Positions 1-9,387 of a stretch of 64,000 bases of DNA are shown here, in pieces. Source of the DNA: Chryseobacterium vaccae (GTDB lineage Bacteria; Bacteroidota; Bacteroidia; Flavobacteriales; Weeksellaceae); assembly GCF_009602705.1 (NCBI RefSeq), contig NZ_VSWH01000001.1, positions 558,001 through 622,000 of the forward strand, written 5' to 3'. The notes under the pieces are model-generated. The model saw nothing but the letters and a program-made list of their open reading frames with translations. It did no database searches and had not been told where the DNA came from. Within the stretch, counting starts at the first letter, position 1; each line of letters starts with the position of its first letter. Made by a program: the position numbers and the translations under genes.

Positions 1-140
1 TTGATAGTTTTGTCAAAAAAATCACCTTCCAGCATCTGACTAAAAAAGGCCTTCAGAATATTGGAAGAACAATAGAAATTATGGCAGAGGCAGAAGGTCT
101 TCTCGCTCACAAAAATGCAGTATCCATCAGATTAAAATAA
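1..140 (+). CDS. hisD: Histidinol dehydrogenase, C-terminal end (partial)
   Basis: An open frame enters from the left edge in the frame beginning at base 3 and stops at 138-140. The roughly 45 residues visible contain ITFQHLTKKGLQNIG followed by EIMAEAEGLLAHKNAVSIR, which is the usual HisD C-terminus. HisD oxidises L-histidinol to L-histidine in the last two steps of the pathway. hisC starts 5 bases downstream, so this is part of the same operon; hisG is probably just outside the window. Only the tail is visible, so integrity of the rest cannot be judged. Confidence 0.9.
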   Translation, partial: DSFVKKITFQHLTKKGLQNIGRTIEIMAEAEGLLAHKNAVSIRLK

Positions 141-145
141 TAAAA

Positions 146-1177
146 ATGAAAGATTTTAACCTCAATAATTTAGTAAGAAAAAACATTATAGCACTACAGC
201 CTTATATCAGTTTCAGAGATCATAATGAGTTTAATGCTCCGGTTATGCTGGATGCCAATGAATGTCCGTTCGGAGAATTCAACAGATACCCGGATTCAAC
301 TCAGAAAAAACTTAAAAATAAGCTGGCAGAAATAAAAGGGGTACAACCAGCACAGATTGCGGTAGGCAACGGAAGCGATGAACTGATCGATCTGATTGTC
401 AAAGTATTCTGTGAACCTAAAAAAGATGCCATTCTTATGATGAATCCGTCATTTGCGATGTATGGTTTTTATGCCATGGTGAATGAGAATGAAGTCCTGA
501 AGCTCGATTTGGATGAGAATTTTGAAATGGTAAAAGATGAGTTTTTAAAAAAGACCCGGGAAAGAGATATCAAGATTTTCTTTTTGTGTTCCCCTAATAA
601 TCCAACCGGAAACAGTGTGGAAGACATTGAGTTTTTTGTTAAAAATTTTGACGGAATTGTAGTGATTGATGAAGCTTATATTGAATTTTCCGGGAAACGG
701 TCAGGCATAGAACTGTTGTCACAATATCCTAATCTGATTATTCTTCAGACCTTCTCAAAAGCCTGGGGAACAGCCGGTGCAAGGGTAGGTGTTGCCTATG
801 CTTCAGAAGAGATCATCCGGTTTATCAACACCGTAAAAGCACCTTATAACGTCAATGTATTGAGCCAGGAACTGATTCTGAATCTTTTAAATGATGAAAA
901 CAGACTTAAAGAGAACGTTGAAAATACTCTTCAGGAAAGAGAGTGGCTGATCGGGGAGTTTCAGAATATTGAATGTATTGAAAAGGTTTTCCCTACCGAT
1001 GCCAATTTCTTCCTGATTAAAATGAAAAATGCAGAACAGGTGTATGAAAAAATGCTTTCAGAGGAAATTTTAACCAGTAAAAGAGCTCCTGCTATTCCGG
1101 AATGCATCAGGATCAATGTGGGAAACCGTGAAGAAAATATAAAATTAATTGATACCCTGAAAAAAATCAACTCATGA
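146..1177 (+). CDS. hisC: Histidinol-phosphate aminotransferase
   Basis: A 343-residue PLP-dependent class I/II aminotransferase that converts imidazole acetol phosphate plus glutamate to histidinol phosphate. Visible signatures are LDANECPFG near the N-terminus, [10 protein letters not shown] for the cofactor-binding loop, [18 protein letters not shown], and [15 protein letters not shown], whose lysine is the expected PLP Schiff-base residue. The C-terminus ends in [10 protein letters not shown], where the arginine normally binds substrate phosphate or carboxylate. Length is normal for HisC. The stop overlaps the hisB start by 4 bases (ATGA), so translation is probably coupled. Confidence 0.96.
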   Translation: MKDFNLNNLVRKNIIALQPYISFRDHNEFNAPVMLDANECPFGEFNRYPDSTQKKLKNKLAEIKGVQPAQIAVGNGSDELIDLIVKVFCEPKKDAILMMNPSFAMYGFYAMVNENEVLKLDLDENFEMVKDEFLKKTRERDIKIFFLCSPNNPTGNSVEDIEFFVKNFDGIVVIDEAYIEFSGKRSGIELLSQYPNLIILQTFSKAWGTAGARVGVAYASEEIIRFINTVKAPYNVNVLSQELILNLLNDENRLKENVENTLQEREWLIGEFQNIECIEKVFPTDANFFLIKMKNAEQVYEKMLSEEILTSKRAPAIPECIRINVGNREENIKLIDTLKKINS

Positions 1178-2268
1178 AAAAAGTCCTTTTTATAGACCGT
1201 GACGGTACGCTGATCATTGAACCGCCGGAAGATTTTCAGGTCGATTCACTGGATAAGCTGGAATTCTATCCCGGTGTTTTTCAGAATCTTTCAAAAATAG
1301 CCAGAGAGCTGGATTATGAACTGGTCATGGTTACTAATCAGGACGGCTTGGGAACAGATAGCTTTCCCTATGAGAATTTTATAAAACCTCACGAAAAGAT
1401 GCTGAAGGCCTTTGAAAATGAAGGGATTTTTTTCAGGGATATCCTGATTGACAGCAGTTTTGAACATGAAAATAAACCAACCCGAAAACCGGGAACGGCA
1501 ATGCTTGAAAAATATAGATACGGACAGTATGATCTGGAAAATTCCTATGTAATTGGAGATAGAATTACCGATATTCAATTAGCTGAAAATATGGGGTCTA
1601 AAGCTATTTTTATAAATGAAAACTTTAATGAAGGGGCCACACTAACCACTAAAAAATGGGAAGAGATCTACAGGTTTTTAAAACACGGATCAAGAAAAGC
1701 TATAGTCCGCAGAAAGACCAATGAAACAGATATAGAAATAGAAATAAACCTTGATGGAAAAGGCCGTTCAGAAATTTCAACAGGACTGCATTTTTTTGAT
1801 CATATGCTGGATCAGATCGCCAGACACGGTGGTCTTGATCTGAAAATTACCACAAAAGGAGATCTGGAAATCGATGAACACCACACGATTGAAGATACGG
1901 GAATTGTCTTGGGAGAAGCATTTTTGAAAGCATTGGGTAATAAAAAAGGAATTGAACGATACGGGTTTCTGCTTCCGATGGACGACTGCCTGGCGCAGGC
2001 GGCAATAGATTTCGGAGGACGCCCGTGGCTGGTCTGGAATGCTGAATTTACAAGAGAAAAAATAGGAGACGTACCCACTGAAATGTTTTTTCATTTTTTT
2101 AAATCATTCACAGACTCCTCAAAGTCTAATCTGAACCTTAAAGCAGAAGGAAACAACGAGCACCACAAGATAGAATCCTTGTTCAAAGCATTTGCAAAAG
2201 CCCTGAAGATGGCAGTGAAACAATCTGATGATTCCTATAATTTACCCTCAACCAAAGGAAGTTTATGA
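1174..2268 (+). CDS. hisB: Bifunctional histidinol-phosphatase / imidazoleglycerol-phosphate dehydratase
   Basis: A 364-residue fusion. Residues 1-165 are a HAD-type histidinol phosphatase with the nucleophile motif FIDRDGT at the N-terminus and [14 protein letters not shown] near residue 130. Residues about 175-364 are IGP dehydratase, with metal-binding clusters [25 protein letters not shown] and [17 protein letters not shown]. It performs two non-consecutive steps of histidine synthesis. It overlaps hisC and hisH by 4 bases each. The fused form is common in Gammaproteobacteria and Bacteroidota, so it is not unusual here. Confidence 0.96.
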   Translation: MKKVLFIDRDGTLIIEPPEDFQVDSLDKLEFYPGVFQNLSKIARELDYELVMVTNQDGLGTDSFPYENFIKPHEKMLKAFENEGIFFRDILIDSSFEHENKPTRKPGTAMLEKYRYGQYDLENSYVIGDRITDIQLAENMGSKAIFINENFNEGATLTTKKWEEIYRFLKHGSRKAIVRRKTNETDIEIEINLDGKGRSEISTGLHFFDHMLDQIARHGGLDLKITTKGDLEIDEHHTIEDTGIVLGEAFLKALGNKKGIERYGFLLPMDDCLAQAAIDFGGRPWLVWNAEFTREKIGDVPTEMFFHFFKSFTDSSKSNLNLKAEGNNEHHKIESLFKAFAKALKMAVKQSDDSYNLPSTKGSL

Positions 2269-2843
2269 TCGCCATAATAAAATATAACGGAGGTAATGTA
2301 AGTTCCGTCCAAAATGCATTACTGCGATTGAATACAGATTCTGTAGTAACCGATGATCCTGAATTGATCTTGCAGGCTGATAAAGTCATTTTTCCGGGGG
2401 TAGGAGAAGCCTCTTCCACCATGAAAAACCTTCAGGAAAAAGGCCTTGATAAGCTTATTCCCACATTAAAACAGCCTGTTCTGGGAATTTGCCTTGGAAT
2501 GCAGCTGATGTGCGCAGAGAATGAAGAAGGAAGAACCGAAGGAATGGGAATCTTTGATACTCAGGTTAAAAGGTTTCCGCCTGAAGATCTTGTTCCTCAC
2601 ATGGGCTGGAATACGGTTTCAGATCTGAAATCACCTCTTTTTTCGGGAGTTGATGAAAACACTGATGTTTATTTTGTACACAGCTATTACTGCAGCCTGT
2701 CGGAGTTTACAGTGGCAACATGCGATTATATTCTGCCGTTCAGTGCAGCGCTGCAGAAAGATAACTTTTATGCTGTTCAGTTTCACCCGGAAAAATCAGG
2801 GATTGTGGGACGCAGGATTTTAGAAAACTTTTTAAACCTTTAG
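2265..2843 (+). CDS. hisH: Imidazole glycerol phosphate synthase, glutaminase subunit
   Basis: A 192-residue class I glutamine amidotransferase that supplies ammonia to HisF. It has YNGGNVSSV at the N-terminus, PGVGEA for the oxyanion strand, the nucleophile cysteine in GICLGMQLM near residue 77, and the catalytic His and Glu in FHPEKSG near residue 175. Length is usual. It overlaps hisB by 4 bases and is followed by hisA after 2 bases. Its partner hisF is two genes downstream. Confidence 0.96.
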   Translation: MIAIIKYNGGNVSSVQNALLRLNTDSVVTDDPELILQADKVIFPGVGEASSTMKNLQEKGLDKLIPTLKQPVLGICLGMQLMCAENEEGRTEGMGIFDTQVKRFPPEDLVPHMGWNTVSDLKSPLFSGVDENTDVYFVHSYYCSLSEFTVATCDYILPFSAALQKDNFYAVQFHPEKSGIVGRRILENFLNL

Positions 2844-2845
2844 AA

Positions 2846-3568
2846 ATGAAAATTATACCAGCTATTGATATTATTGACGGAAAATGTGTACGACTGTCAA
2901 AAGGTGATTACAGCACAAAAAAAGTATACCGTGAAGATCCGGTGGAAATGGCTAAGGAATTTGAAAGTTACGGAATCCGGTTTCTTCATCTTGTTGATCT
3001 TGATGGGGCCCAATCCAAACATATCGTCAATCAGAAAGTCCTGGAAAATATAGCAAAAGAAACTTCGCTGCACATTGATTTCGGAGGCGGCTTGAAAACA
3101 CAAAAAGATATAGAAACTGCTTTTGATTCGGGAGCAAAGCAGGTAACCCTTGGAAGTATCGCGGTTCAGAATCCTGAATTCAGTGTTGAAATGATTAGAA
3201 AATACGGAAGTGAAAAGATCATCTTAGGGGCAGACTGCCACCACCGGAAAATAAAGATCTCCGGCTGGCAGGAAGAAAGCAGTGATGACATTATTGATTT
3301 TCTCCTGCGGTATCAGGAACTGGGAATTCAGCAGGTCATCTGTACCGATATTGCTAAGGACGGAATGTTGGAAGGCCCGTCTGAGGAACTCTATAAAGAA
3401 ATTCTGAAGAAAACTTCGGTAAGTCTTACAGCAAGCGGAGGCATTTCATGCATTGAGGATGTGTACAGGATGAAAGAGATCGGATGTTCAGGAACGATTA
3501 TCGGAAAAGCGCTTTATGAAGGAAAAATAACATTCACAGAACTTCAGAAACTGATTGATAATGCTTAA
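2846..3568 (+). CDS. hisA: ProFAR isomerase
   Basis: A 240-residue (beta/alpha)8 barrel that isomerises ProFAR to PRFAR. The N-terminal motif [19 protein letters not shown] carries the catalytic aspartate. The phosphate-binding segments DFGGGLKT and [12 protein letters not shown] are present in the two half-barrels, and [10 protein letters not shown] provides the second acidic residue. The gene sits between hisH and hisF, and its stop lies inside the hisF start region (8-base overlap), giving a fully packed operon. Confidence 0.96.
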   Translation: MKIIPAIDIIDGKCVRLSKGDYSTKKVYREDPVEMAKEFESYGIRFLHLVDLDGAQSKHIVNQKVLENIAKETSLHIDFGGGLKTQKDIETAFDSGAKQVTLGSIAVQNPEFSVEMIRKYGSEKIILGADCHHRKIKISGWQEESSDDIIDFLLRYQELGIQQVICTDIAKDGMLEGPSEELYKEILKKTSVSLTASGGISCIEDVYRMKEIGCSGTIIGKALYEGKITFTELQKLIDNA

Positions 3569-4313
3569 AAAAAGAATAATCCCATGTCTGGATATCAAAG
3601 ACGGAACCACAGTAAAAGGAATCAATTTTGAAGGGCTCCGCAATGCAGGAGATCCTGTAGAACTTGCCATAAAATACGAACAGGATGGAGCCGATGAGTT
3701 GGTTTTCCTAGATATTACGGCTACCATAGAGAAAAGGAAGACCTTTGTAAGTCTGGTAAAAGATATTGCTGAAAAACTGAGCATACCCTTTACGGTAGGA
3801 GGCGGAATTTCCTCTGTAGAAGATGTCAGAAAGCTTCTGGAGGCCGGAGCAGATAAAATCAGTGTCAATTCCTCAGCGGTAAAAGATCCACAGCTTGTTT
3901 ACAGGCTGGCGAAGGAATTCGGAAGTCAGTGTGTAGTTGTAGCTATTGATACCCGGTTTTCTGCGGGTAAAGATCTGGTTTACATCAGCGGGGGGCGTGT
4001 GCCTACCAGTCTGGATACCATCAATTGGGCTAAAGAAACCGCAGCTTTGGGAGCTGGAGAGCTTCTTTTGACTTCTATGGACGGAGACGGAACAAAAGCC
4101 GGATTTGACCTGCGGATCACTCAACTGGTATCAGAAAGTGTGCAGATTCCTGTAATTGCATCCGGTGGAGCCGGAAAAGCAGAGGACTTTGCTAAGGTTT
4201 TTCAGGAAACAAAAGCCACAGGAGCGTTGGCGGCCAGTATTTTCCATTTCAATGAAGTACCCATATCAGAATTAAAACAAATATTAAAATCCCAAAAAAT
4301 TGCAATACGATGA
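3561..4313 (+). CDS. hisF: Imidazole glycerol phosphate synthase, cyclase subunit
   Basis: A 250-residue barrel that condenses PRFAR with ammonia from HisH to give IGP and AICAR. I choose the ATG at 3561, giving [15 protein letters not shown], which is the standard HisF start; a TTG two codons upstream is unlikely. The first catalytic aspartate lies in CLDIKDG and the second in VVAIDTRF near residue 130. Phosphate-binding loops [11 protein letters not shown] and [12 protein letters not shown] are intact. The start overlaps hisA by 8 bases and the stop overlaps hisI by 4. Confidence 0.96.
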   Translation: MLKKRIIPCLDIKDGTTVKGINFEGLRNAGDPVELAIKYEQDGADELVFLDITATIEKRKTFVSLVKDIAEKLSIPFTVGGGISSVEDVRKLLEAGADKISVNSSAVKDPQLVYRLAKEFGSQCVVVAIDTRFSAGKDLVYISGGRVPTSLDTINWAKETAALGAGELLLTSMDGDGTKAGFDLRITQLVSESVQIPVIASGGAGKAEDFAKVFQETKATGALAASIFHFNEVPISELKQILKSQKIAIR

Positions 4314-4897
4314 AAATTAATTTCAATAAAGGCAATGGTCTTGTACCGGTTGTCATTCAGGACAGCAGAACACTTCAGATGCTTATGCTTGGCTATATGA
4401 ATGAAGAAGCATTTGAAAAAACAAAAAGAGAAGGGAAGGTTACCTTTTTCAGTCGTTCCAAAAACAGACTTTGGACGAAAGGAGAAGAATCCGGAAATTT
4501 TTTGAAAGTAGAAAGCATAAAATTAGATTGTGATCAGGATACCATTCTGATTAAAGCAGTTCCCGCAGGTCCGGTTTGCCACACCGGAAGTTTCAGCTGC
4601 TTTGGTGAAAAGAATTCAAAAGGATTCCTATATCAACTGGAAGCTAAAATCTCTGATAAAATTGATAGCCAGGAAGATGGTTCATACACCTATTCTCTTT
4701 ATCAGAAGGGTATTAATAAAGTCGCTCAGAAAGTAGGAGAGGAAGCTGTAGAACTGGTCATTGAAGCCAAAGATAATAATCAGGATTTATTCAAAAACGA
4801 AGCGGCCGATCTTCTGTATCATTTTCTGATTTTACTCAAAGCTAAAGGTCATACATTGGAAGAGATTGAAGATATTCTTCAGAGCAGAGACAGATAA
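4310..4897 (+). CDS. hisI: Bifunctional PR-AMP cyclohydrolase / PR-ATP pyrophosphatase
   Basis: A 195-residue HisIE fusion. Residues 1-105 are PR-AMP cyclohydrolase with [23 protein letters not shown] (metal-binding Cys/Asp) and [11 protein letters not shown]. Residues 115-195 are the helical pyrophosphohydrolase domain with [13 protein letters not shown] and [14 protein letters not shown], the acidic magnesium-binding set of the MazG-like fold. It carries out steps 2 and 3 of histidine synthesis although it is the last gene of the operon. No clear terminator follows before the lipoprotein gene 78 bases downstream. Confidence 0.96.
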   Translation: MKINFNKGNGLVPVVIQDSRTLQMLMLGYMNEEAFEKTKREGKVTFFSRSKNRLWTKGEESGNFLKVESIKLDCDQDTILIKAVPAGPVCHTGSFSCFGEKNSKGFLYQLEAKISDKIDSQEDGSYTYSLYQKGINKVAQKVGEEAVELVIEAKDNNQDLFKNEAADLLYHFLILLKAKGHTLEEIEDILQSRDR

Positions 4898-4975
4898 GTA
4901 AAGACCTTTAGTGTTTTATGGATTGTTAAAAAACAGGTATATTTACAGCTATACAATCTAAAAACTAATGCCAAA

Positions 4976-5518
4976 ATGTATAAATTCCTTTATATAGCAA
5001 CTCTTCTCCTGCTCATCAACTCTTGTGAGAAAAAGGGGAGCACTACTTTCAAAACAGAAAAAATAGGTAACGTAAGCTTTAAAATACCGTCCTCTTTTTC
5101 ACTGGTGAAAGCAAAAAGTACAGACACAGAAGTTTATGATATTCTCTCAGGCCAAAAGATAGTAGGCTCTGTTTATAGAGGTACTTACTACCAGCCTTTT
5201 GTGGAGGACTATTCTCTTACTGAAGAAAAAGAAATATATGATAAAGTAAAGTCTAAGGAAACCCGGATTTATTATTCTGAGAATTTTGAAAAAGATTATA
5301 AAAATGGGATTTACAACGATAATTACTATTACTACGATACCATCAACAAAAATATAGGACAGGTTATGCTTCCTAAAAAAGAGAATAAAGGTTCAATAGG
5401 AATTTATTTTGACAGTATAGACCGTCACAAAAATAAATTTGCCATCATAAGCAGTGATCTGAGTAAGGCTAATCAAAAAACTTTTTTAGAGATTTTTAAA
5501 ACAATAGAAGTGAAATAA
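4976..5518 (+). CDS. Hypothetical lipoprotein
   Basis: A 180-residue protein with a lipoprotein signal peptide: MYKFLYIATLLLLINSC, with the lipobox cysteine at residue 17. The mature part is hydrophilic with a run of tyrosines near residue 120 (NDNYYYYD). I do not recognise a family. It lies 78 bases after hisI and is followed by a strong hairpin, so it may be read from the his operon or from its own promoter. Expected location is the cell envelope. The reading frame is clearly coding; the function is unknown. Confidence 0.75.
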   Translation: MYKFLYIATLLLLINSCEKKGSTTFKTEKIGNVSFKIPSSFSLVKAKSTDTEVYDILSGQKIVGSVYRGTYYQPFVEDYSLTEEKEIYDKVKSKETRIYYSENFEKDYKNGIYNDNYYYYDTINKNIGQVMLPKKENKGSIGIYFDSIDRHKNKFAIISSDLSKANQKTFLEIFKTIEVK

Positions 5519-5587
5519 CTGAAAGGAATAAGAGATTTTCAGATTATTACTTCTTTATATTTTTCACAAAAATAACGATTGTAGATA

Positions 5588-5623
5588 CTAAAAAAGCAGG
5601 AAAATAATCCCTGCTTTTTTAGT
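5588..5623. terminator. Bidirectional intrinsic terminator
   Basis: Arms AAAAAGCAGG and CCTGCTTTTT enclose an 8-base AT-rich loop, giving an A-run before and a T-run after the stem. It lies between two convergent genes (lipoprotein on +, M28 peptidase on -) and can serve both. Confidence 0.85.
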
Positions 5624-5652
5624 TATTTTATACTTTATATTAGCGTTTTCAA

Positions 5653-6834
5653 TTATCTGTCTATTAATATTTTACGCACTGCTGTTTGATCTCCAGATTT
5701 AATAATGCCAATATAAGCTCCGTTGGCAAGTTCTGAAACATTAATTTCAGTTTCATTATTTCTCTTAAGGAGTGATTTCCCGGAAAGATCAGTGATTTCA
5801 AAGCTCAGATCTTTGGTCTTCACATCAGGAAGCTGAATTGAAATCACATCTTTGGAAGGGTTAGGATAAATCACGACAGATTCAATCGATTTTGAATTAT
5901 TTTCCTTTGTTCCCATTAATGAACTGACAGTAGTAGCAACGGCAAAATGTTGAAGGGCTCCCACAGTTGCCTTTCCTATTTTGTAGATATACACCGGATC
6001 TGTATTGGCAAATGTATCAGCTGTAGTGTGAGGGTAAGAACTTCTTATTCTTTCAAAGAAACCGGTAATGACTTCCCCTTTTCTTTCAAACGGAATATAA
6101 TCTGTATCTGCAGCCGGATCTACGGCAGTCTGAAGAGGAGAGTATAGTGTGGTGCAATTTCTAAGCTGTTGGGTTACAGCAGCTGAAGCAGCATTGTTAC
6201 TTGTTGTCCCACCCTGATCCTGATCACAGTAGACCACATTGTTATTATTGCCCATAACACCTCCTACCTGATCCAGGTTAAAGACCAGCTTGATATCCAA
6301 TACCCGGGTATTCCCTTGATAGGCAATGTTGTTGGCGTAATGATAGCTGCCCTTCAATCCCTGTTCTTCCACTGAGAAATGAATGAATTTAATAGAGTAT
6401 TCTGTAGGGATATTTCTGAGAATTCTTGCGGCTTCCAGAATAATAGAAGTTCCGCTGCCATTGTCATTGACACCAGGGCCGTTAAGACTGTCAAAATGCC
6501 CGCAGATGATCACATATTTGTTAGGGTAGACCGTTCCGGTTTTAGTGATGACTAAATTTTTGGAACTTGTCCCGCTGAATGTAAAAGGATCTTCTACGAT
6601 CTGAGATGCGGAATAACCGTAAGAAAGATACTTGTTTTTGATCCAGGTAAGTGCATTGGCATTATTTACCGAACCTGTTGTTTTAATACCTAAATTGGCA
6701 AATTCCTGAAGGCTGGTGGTGATATTGGTTTGGGAAACCATATCAGCTCTGTTTTTGTAAGCCTGAATAAGGCTTTGGGCACCGATGCAGTGAAATGCAA
6801 ATGATGCCAGTGCGATTGTGGTGAGTTTTTTCAT
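5653..6834 (-). CDS. Secreted M28 family aminopeptidase with T9SS sorting domain
   Basis: I start this at MKKLTTIALASFAF (6834), which is a proper signal peptide ending at CIGAQ; the open frame extends 11 codons further upstream without support. The catalytic domain has the M28 zinc set: GHFDS (His/Asp), GVNDNGSGTS (bridging Asp), HFSVEEQGLKGS (catalytic Glu plus ligand), LDQVGG and YPHTTADTF (final His). The last 70 residues, from VIYPNPSKDVISI to VRKILIDR, form a Por-type T9SS sorting domain. It is 22 bases downstream of a paralog with the same architecture, so the pair is a tandem duplication and probably one operon. Confidence 0.93.
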   Translation of the reverse strand: MKKLTTIALASFAFHCIGAQSLIQAYKNRADMVSQTNITTSLQEFANLGIKTTGSVNNANALTWIKNKYLSYGYSASQIVEDPFTFSGTSSKNLVITKTGTVYPNKYVIICGHFDSLNGPGVNDNGSGTSIILEAARILRNIPTEYSIKFIHFSVEEQGLKGSYHYANNIAYQGNTRVLDIKLVFNLDQVGGVMGNNNNVVYCDQDQGGTTSNNAASAAVTQQLRNCTTLYSPLQTAVDPAADTDYIPFERKGEVITGFFERIRSSYPHTTADTFANTDPVYIYKIGKATVGALQHFAVATTVSSLMGTKENNSKSIESVVIYPNPSKDVISIQLPDVKTKDLSFEITDLSGKSLLKRNNETEINVSELANGAYIGIIKSGDQTAVRKILIDR

Positions 6835-6856
6835 ATATATAATTTGTTGGTGGTGT

Positions 6857-8044
6857 CTATTTCTCAATAATGACCTTTCGGGTCACTGTGTTTTGGTCAG
6901 ATTTTACCGTTACCATATAGGTTCCGTTAATAAGGTTAGAAGTTAGTATTCTGTCCTCATTTTCTGAATTCAACAGTAAACGGCCATTCATATCACTAAG
7001 TTCTACATTGAAGTTTTTAACGCTTTCCGGCAGCTCAATATGAATAATATCCTTAGCCGGGTTAGGGTAGATTTTGATGGCTGCCAGCTCGTTTTCTGCA
7101 TGAACTTCATCGGTTCCCAATACACTGGATGCAGAGGCAAAATGCTGAAGCGCTCCTACAGCAGCTTTTCCTATTTTATAAACATAAACAGGATCTACAT
7201 TGGCAAAAGTATCATTGGCGGTATGAGGGCGGGAGCTTTGAATATTCTCATAAAACCCGGTAATAATCTCGTTTTTCTGCTCAAAAGGGATATAGTCTGA
7301 TGAATAAGCATTGGTAATCACGGTCTGTAGTGGTGAATATAAAGTGGTGCAGGTCGCCAGCTCCTGAGTGATCTGGTTAGACATCGCATTGTTAGTAGAT
7401 AGCCCGCTTACGTCTCTTTCACATTTGATGATAGTATTATTATTACCCAGCTGGCCGCCTACCTGATCTATATTGAATACCAGCTTTACGTCAATATTAC
7501 GGCTGTTATTCTGGTAAACAACATCATTGGCATAATGCTTACTTCCGTAAAGTCCCTGTTCTTCTCCTGAAAAATGAATGAATTTTATAGAATAATCAGT
7601 GGGAACATCTTTTAAAATCCTTGCCGCTTCCAGAAGGATAGAAGTGCCGCTTCCATTATCATTTACACCAGGCCCGTTAATCGTGTCATAATGAGCACAG
7701 ATAATTACATACGTATTGGGATAAAGTGTTCCGGTTTTCGTAATAACAAGGTTTTTAGAACTTATTGTTGTATTAGCTGTATAATCAAAAGTGAAAGGAT
7801 CTTCCACAATTTGTCCGGCAGTATAACCATACGAAAGATATTTATTTTTAATCCAGTTGAAAGCACTCGTATTAACAGGTGAGCCTGTCATTTTTACGCC
7901 TAAATCTCCGAAAGCCTGAAGGTTAGAAGTTATATTAGTTTGAGAAACCTTGTTGGCCCTGTCTTGATAAGCTTGGATAAAAGTTTGCCCGTTAAGGTGG
8001 TAAGCTGTCAAAGAAAGAAGAATAATAGTCGTTATTTTTTTCAC
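6857..8044 (-). CDS. Secreted M28 family aminopeptidase with T9SS sorting domain (paralog)
   Basis: A 395-residue paralog of the gene just downstream. The signal peptide MKKITTIILLSLTAYHLNGQ is followed by the M28 zinc site: AHYDT, GVNDNGSGTS, HFSGEEQGLYGS, IDQVGG and RPHTANDTF. The C-terminal 75 residues, starting IKIYPNPAKDIIHIEL and ending VTRKVIIEK, are a T9SS sorting domain. It probably works outside the cell, releasing amino acids from peptides. The gene is the first of a two-gene minus-strand unit; the AT-rich 590-base region upstream should hold the promoter. Confidence 0.93.
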   Translation of the reverse strand: MKKITTIILLSLTAYHLNGQTFIQAYQDRANKVSQTNITSNLQAFGDLGVKMTGSPVNTSAFNWIKNKYLSYGYTAGQIVEDPFTFDYTANTTISSKNLVITKTGTLYPNTYVIICAHYDTINGPGVNDNGSGTSILLEAARILKDVPTDYSIKFIHFSGEEQGLYGSKHYANDVVYQNNSRNIDVKLVFNIDQVGGQLGNNNTIIKCERDVSGLSTNNAMSNQITQELATCTTLYSPLQTVITNAYSSDYIPFEQKNEIITGFYENIQSSRPHTANDTFANVDPVYVYKIGKAAVGALQHFASASSVLGTDEVHAENELAAIKIYPNPAKDIIHIELPESVKNFNVELSDMNGRLLLNSENEDRILTSNLINGTYMVTVKSDQNTVTRKVIIEK

Positions 8045-8584
8045 TTTTAGATAAAATTTTACAGATTCAATAATTCAGCAAATTTAGATAATAAAAACGA
8101 ATTTTATTTATAAAAACTCAAAGATTCTCCCTTATAATTCTTATTTAGTAAAACATTGATTATGTGATAGGTATATAATTAATTACATTACCGTATAGTA
8201 ATTAAATTATTCATTATTATTATTATTGTATTTATTGATTTTTTACATTAAAAATGGAATTTAAAAGAAAATAATGATTCGGAATCATAAATCCACTTCC
8301 GGATTACTGTGAATACAGCAATAGTGAATAGATCAGTTTCAAAAGTTAGGGAGAATTTTTATTAATCGCGAGGAAAGACAAAGGATAAATAAAATGTAGC
8401 TGTTTTTAAGATAAATAAAGGCGCTTCGCTTATTTTTGAAATACAAGGTTATATCTAAATTTACTTTTTTGAAATTATCAGATAATATTGTTGACATGGG
8501 GTACTGGGGCTGATTGATTGACCTGGGAAGCAGGAGCGTTTAAAAAAAGTTATAATTGGAGAAGCGTAATTTTCCGGAACAAAA
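8045..8584. other. Intergenic region, no gene found
   Basis: About 540 AT-rich bases between the peptidase start and the rplT terminator. It contains no convincing open frame or RNA gene. The first 200 bases are very AT-rich and likely carry the promoter of the peptidase pair. A phrase near 8423, CTTCGCTTATTTTTGAAATA, recurs with changes near 12471, so some of it may be degenerate dispersed repeat. Confidence 0.5.
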
Positions 8585-8610
8585 AAATCCCGGACCAAAG
8601 CCCGGGATTT
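8585..8610 (-). terminator. Intrinsic terminator of rpmI-rplT
   Basis: Arms AAATCCCGG and CCGGGATTT pair around an 8-base loop, 24 bases after the rplT stop. On the minus strand the stem is followed by a T-rich stretch. Confidence 0.85.
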
Positions 8611-8633
8611 ATATTGATAACAAAAGTTCTACA

Positions 8634-8978
8634 TTATTTTACTTGATCTACAACAGCTTTGAAAGCTTCAGGGTGATTCATTGCTAAATCTGCTAAAACT
8701 TTTCTGTTAAGCTCAATGTTGTTCTTTTTAAGAGCTCCCATAAACTGAGAGTAAGACATTCCGTGCTCTCTTGTTCCCGCGTTGATACGAGTGATCCAAA
8801 GTGATCTGAAATTTCTCTTTTTCTCTTTTCTTCCGCGGTAAGCATATTGCATTGCTTTTTCAACCGCATTTTTAGCTACAGTCCAAACGTTCTTTCTTCT
8901 ACCGAAAAAACCTTTAGCTTGCTTAAAAATTTTCTTTCTGCGAGCTCTTGAAGCTACGGCATTTACTGATCTAGGCAT
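8634..8978 (-). CDS. rplT: 50S ribosomal protein L20
   Basis: A 114-residue basic protein with the hallmark L20 sequence [19 protein letters not shown], then [10 protein letters not shown] and [18 protein letters not shown]. It binds 23S rRNA early in large-subunit assembly. Length is normal. It follows rpmI by about 118 bases on the same strand and is closed by a strong hairpin. In E. coli L20 represses its own operon; nothing visible here tells whether that applies. Confidence 0.98.
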   Translation of the reverse strand: MPRSVNAVASRARRKKIFKQAKGFFGRRKNVWTVAKNAVEKAMQYAYRGRKEKKRNFRSLWITRINAGTREHGMSYSQFMGALKKNNIELNRKVLADLAMNHPEAFKAVVDQVK

Positions 8979-9096
8979 AATTTAAATTGTTTTTTTGAAA
9001 AGGGCGGAATATAAAATTCTCTTAGTGGCACCGTTTCAGGGTTAAAATGTTGAATTTGTTTTGAATTCTTATAAACCGAATATAGATTTATAAAAA

Positions 9097-9294
9097 CTAC
9101 TTAATGGCTAATTGACGTAGAACGCTCTTTGTGTCCACAGCAGCAACGTAAGAAGTCTGCGTAAGATTTCTCTTCTGCTTAGTTTCTTTCTTAGTTAAGA
9201 TGTGGCTTTTGAAAGCATTTTTTCTTTTGATCTTACCAGATCCGGTAAGAGCAAAACGTTTCTTAGCACCTGATTTCGTTTTTAATTTTGGCAT
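9097..9294 (-). CDS. rpmI: 50S ribosomal protein L35
   Basis: A 65-residue basic protein beginning [20 protein letters not shown], the standard L35 start, and ending LRQLAIK. It normally follows infC directly. Here about 3.3 kb with two unrelated genes lie between infC and rpmI, so rpmI-rplT must be expressed from a promoter upstream of 9294 or from the preceding gene. Confidence 0.97.
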   Translation of the reverse strand: MPKLKTKSGAKKRFALTGSGKIKRKNAFKSHILTKKETKQKRNLTQTSYVAAVDTKSVLRQLAIK

Positions 9295-9387
9295 TGTCTT
9301 GCTTTTTTATTGTTTTTGTTATCAATATCTTGTCCATGGTTCCTAAATTACTTAGGAATAACAGTTTGCAAAGATACAAAAAAAGAT

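Noticed and set aside
3555-3560. TTG start for HisF two codons upstream
   Set aside because: The ATG at 3561 gives the standard HisF N-terminus.
5653-8044. Considering the two M28 genes as a new system
   Set aside because: Tandem secreted peptidases with T9SS tails are common in this class; the pair looks like a simple duplication.
9295-9387. Possible L20 or L35 leader control region upstream of rpmI
   Set aside because: No clear structure could be supported by eye in this AT-rich stretch.
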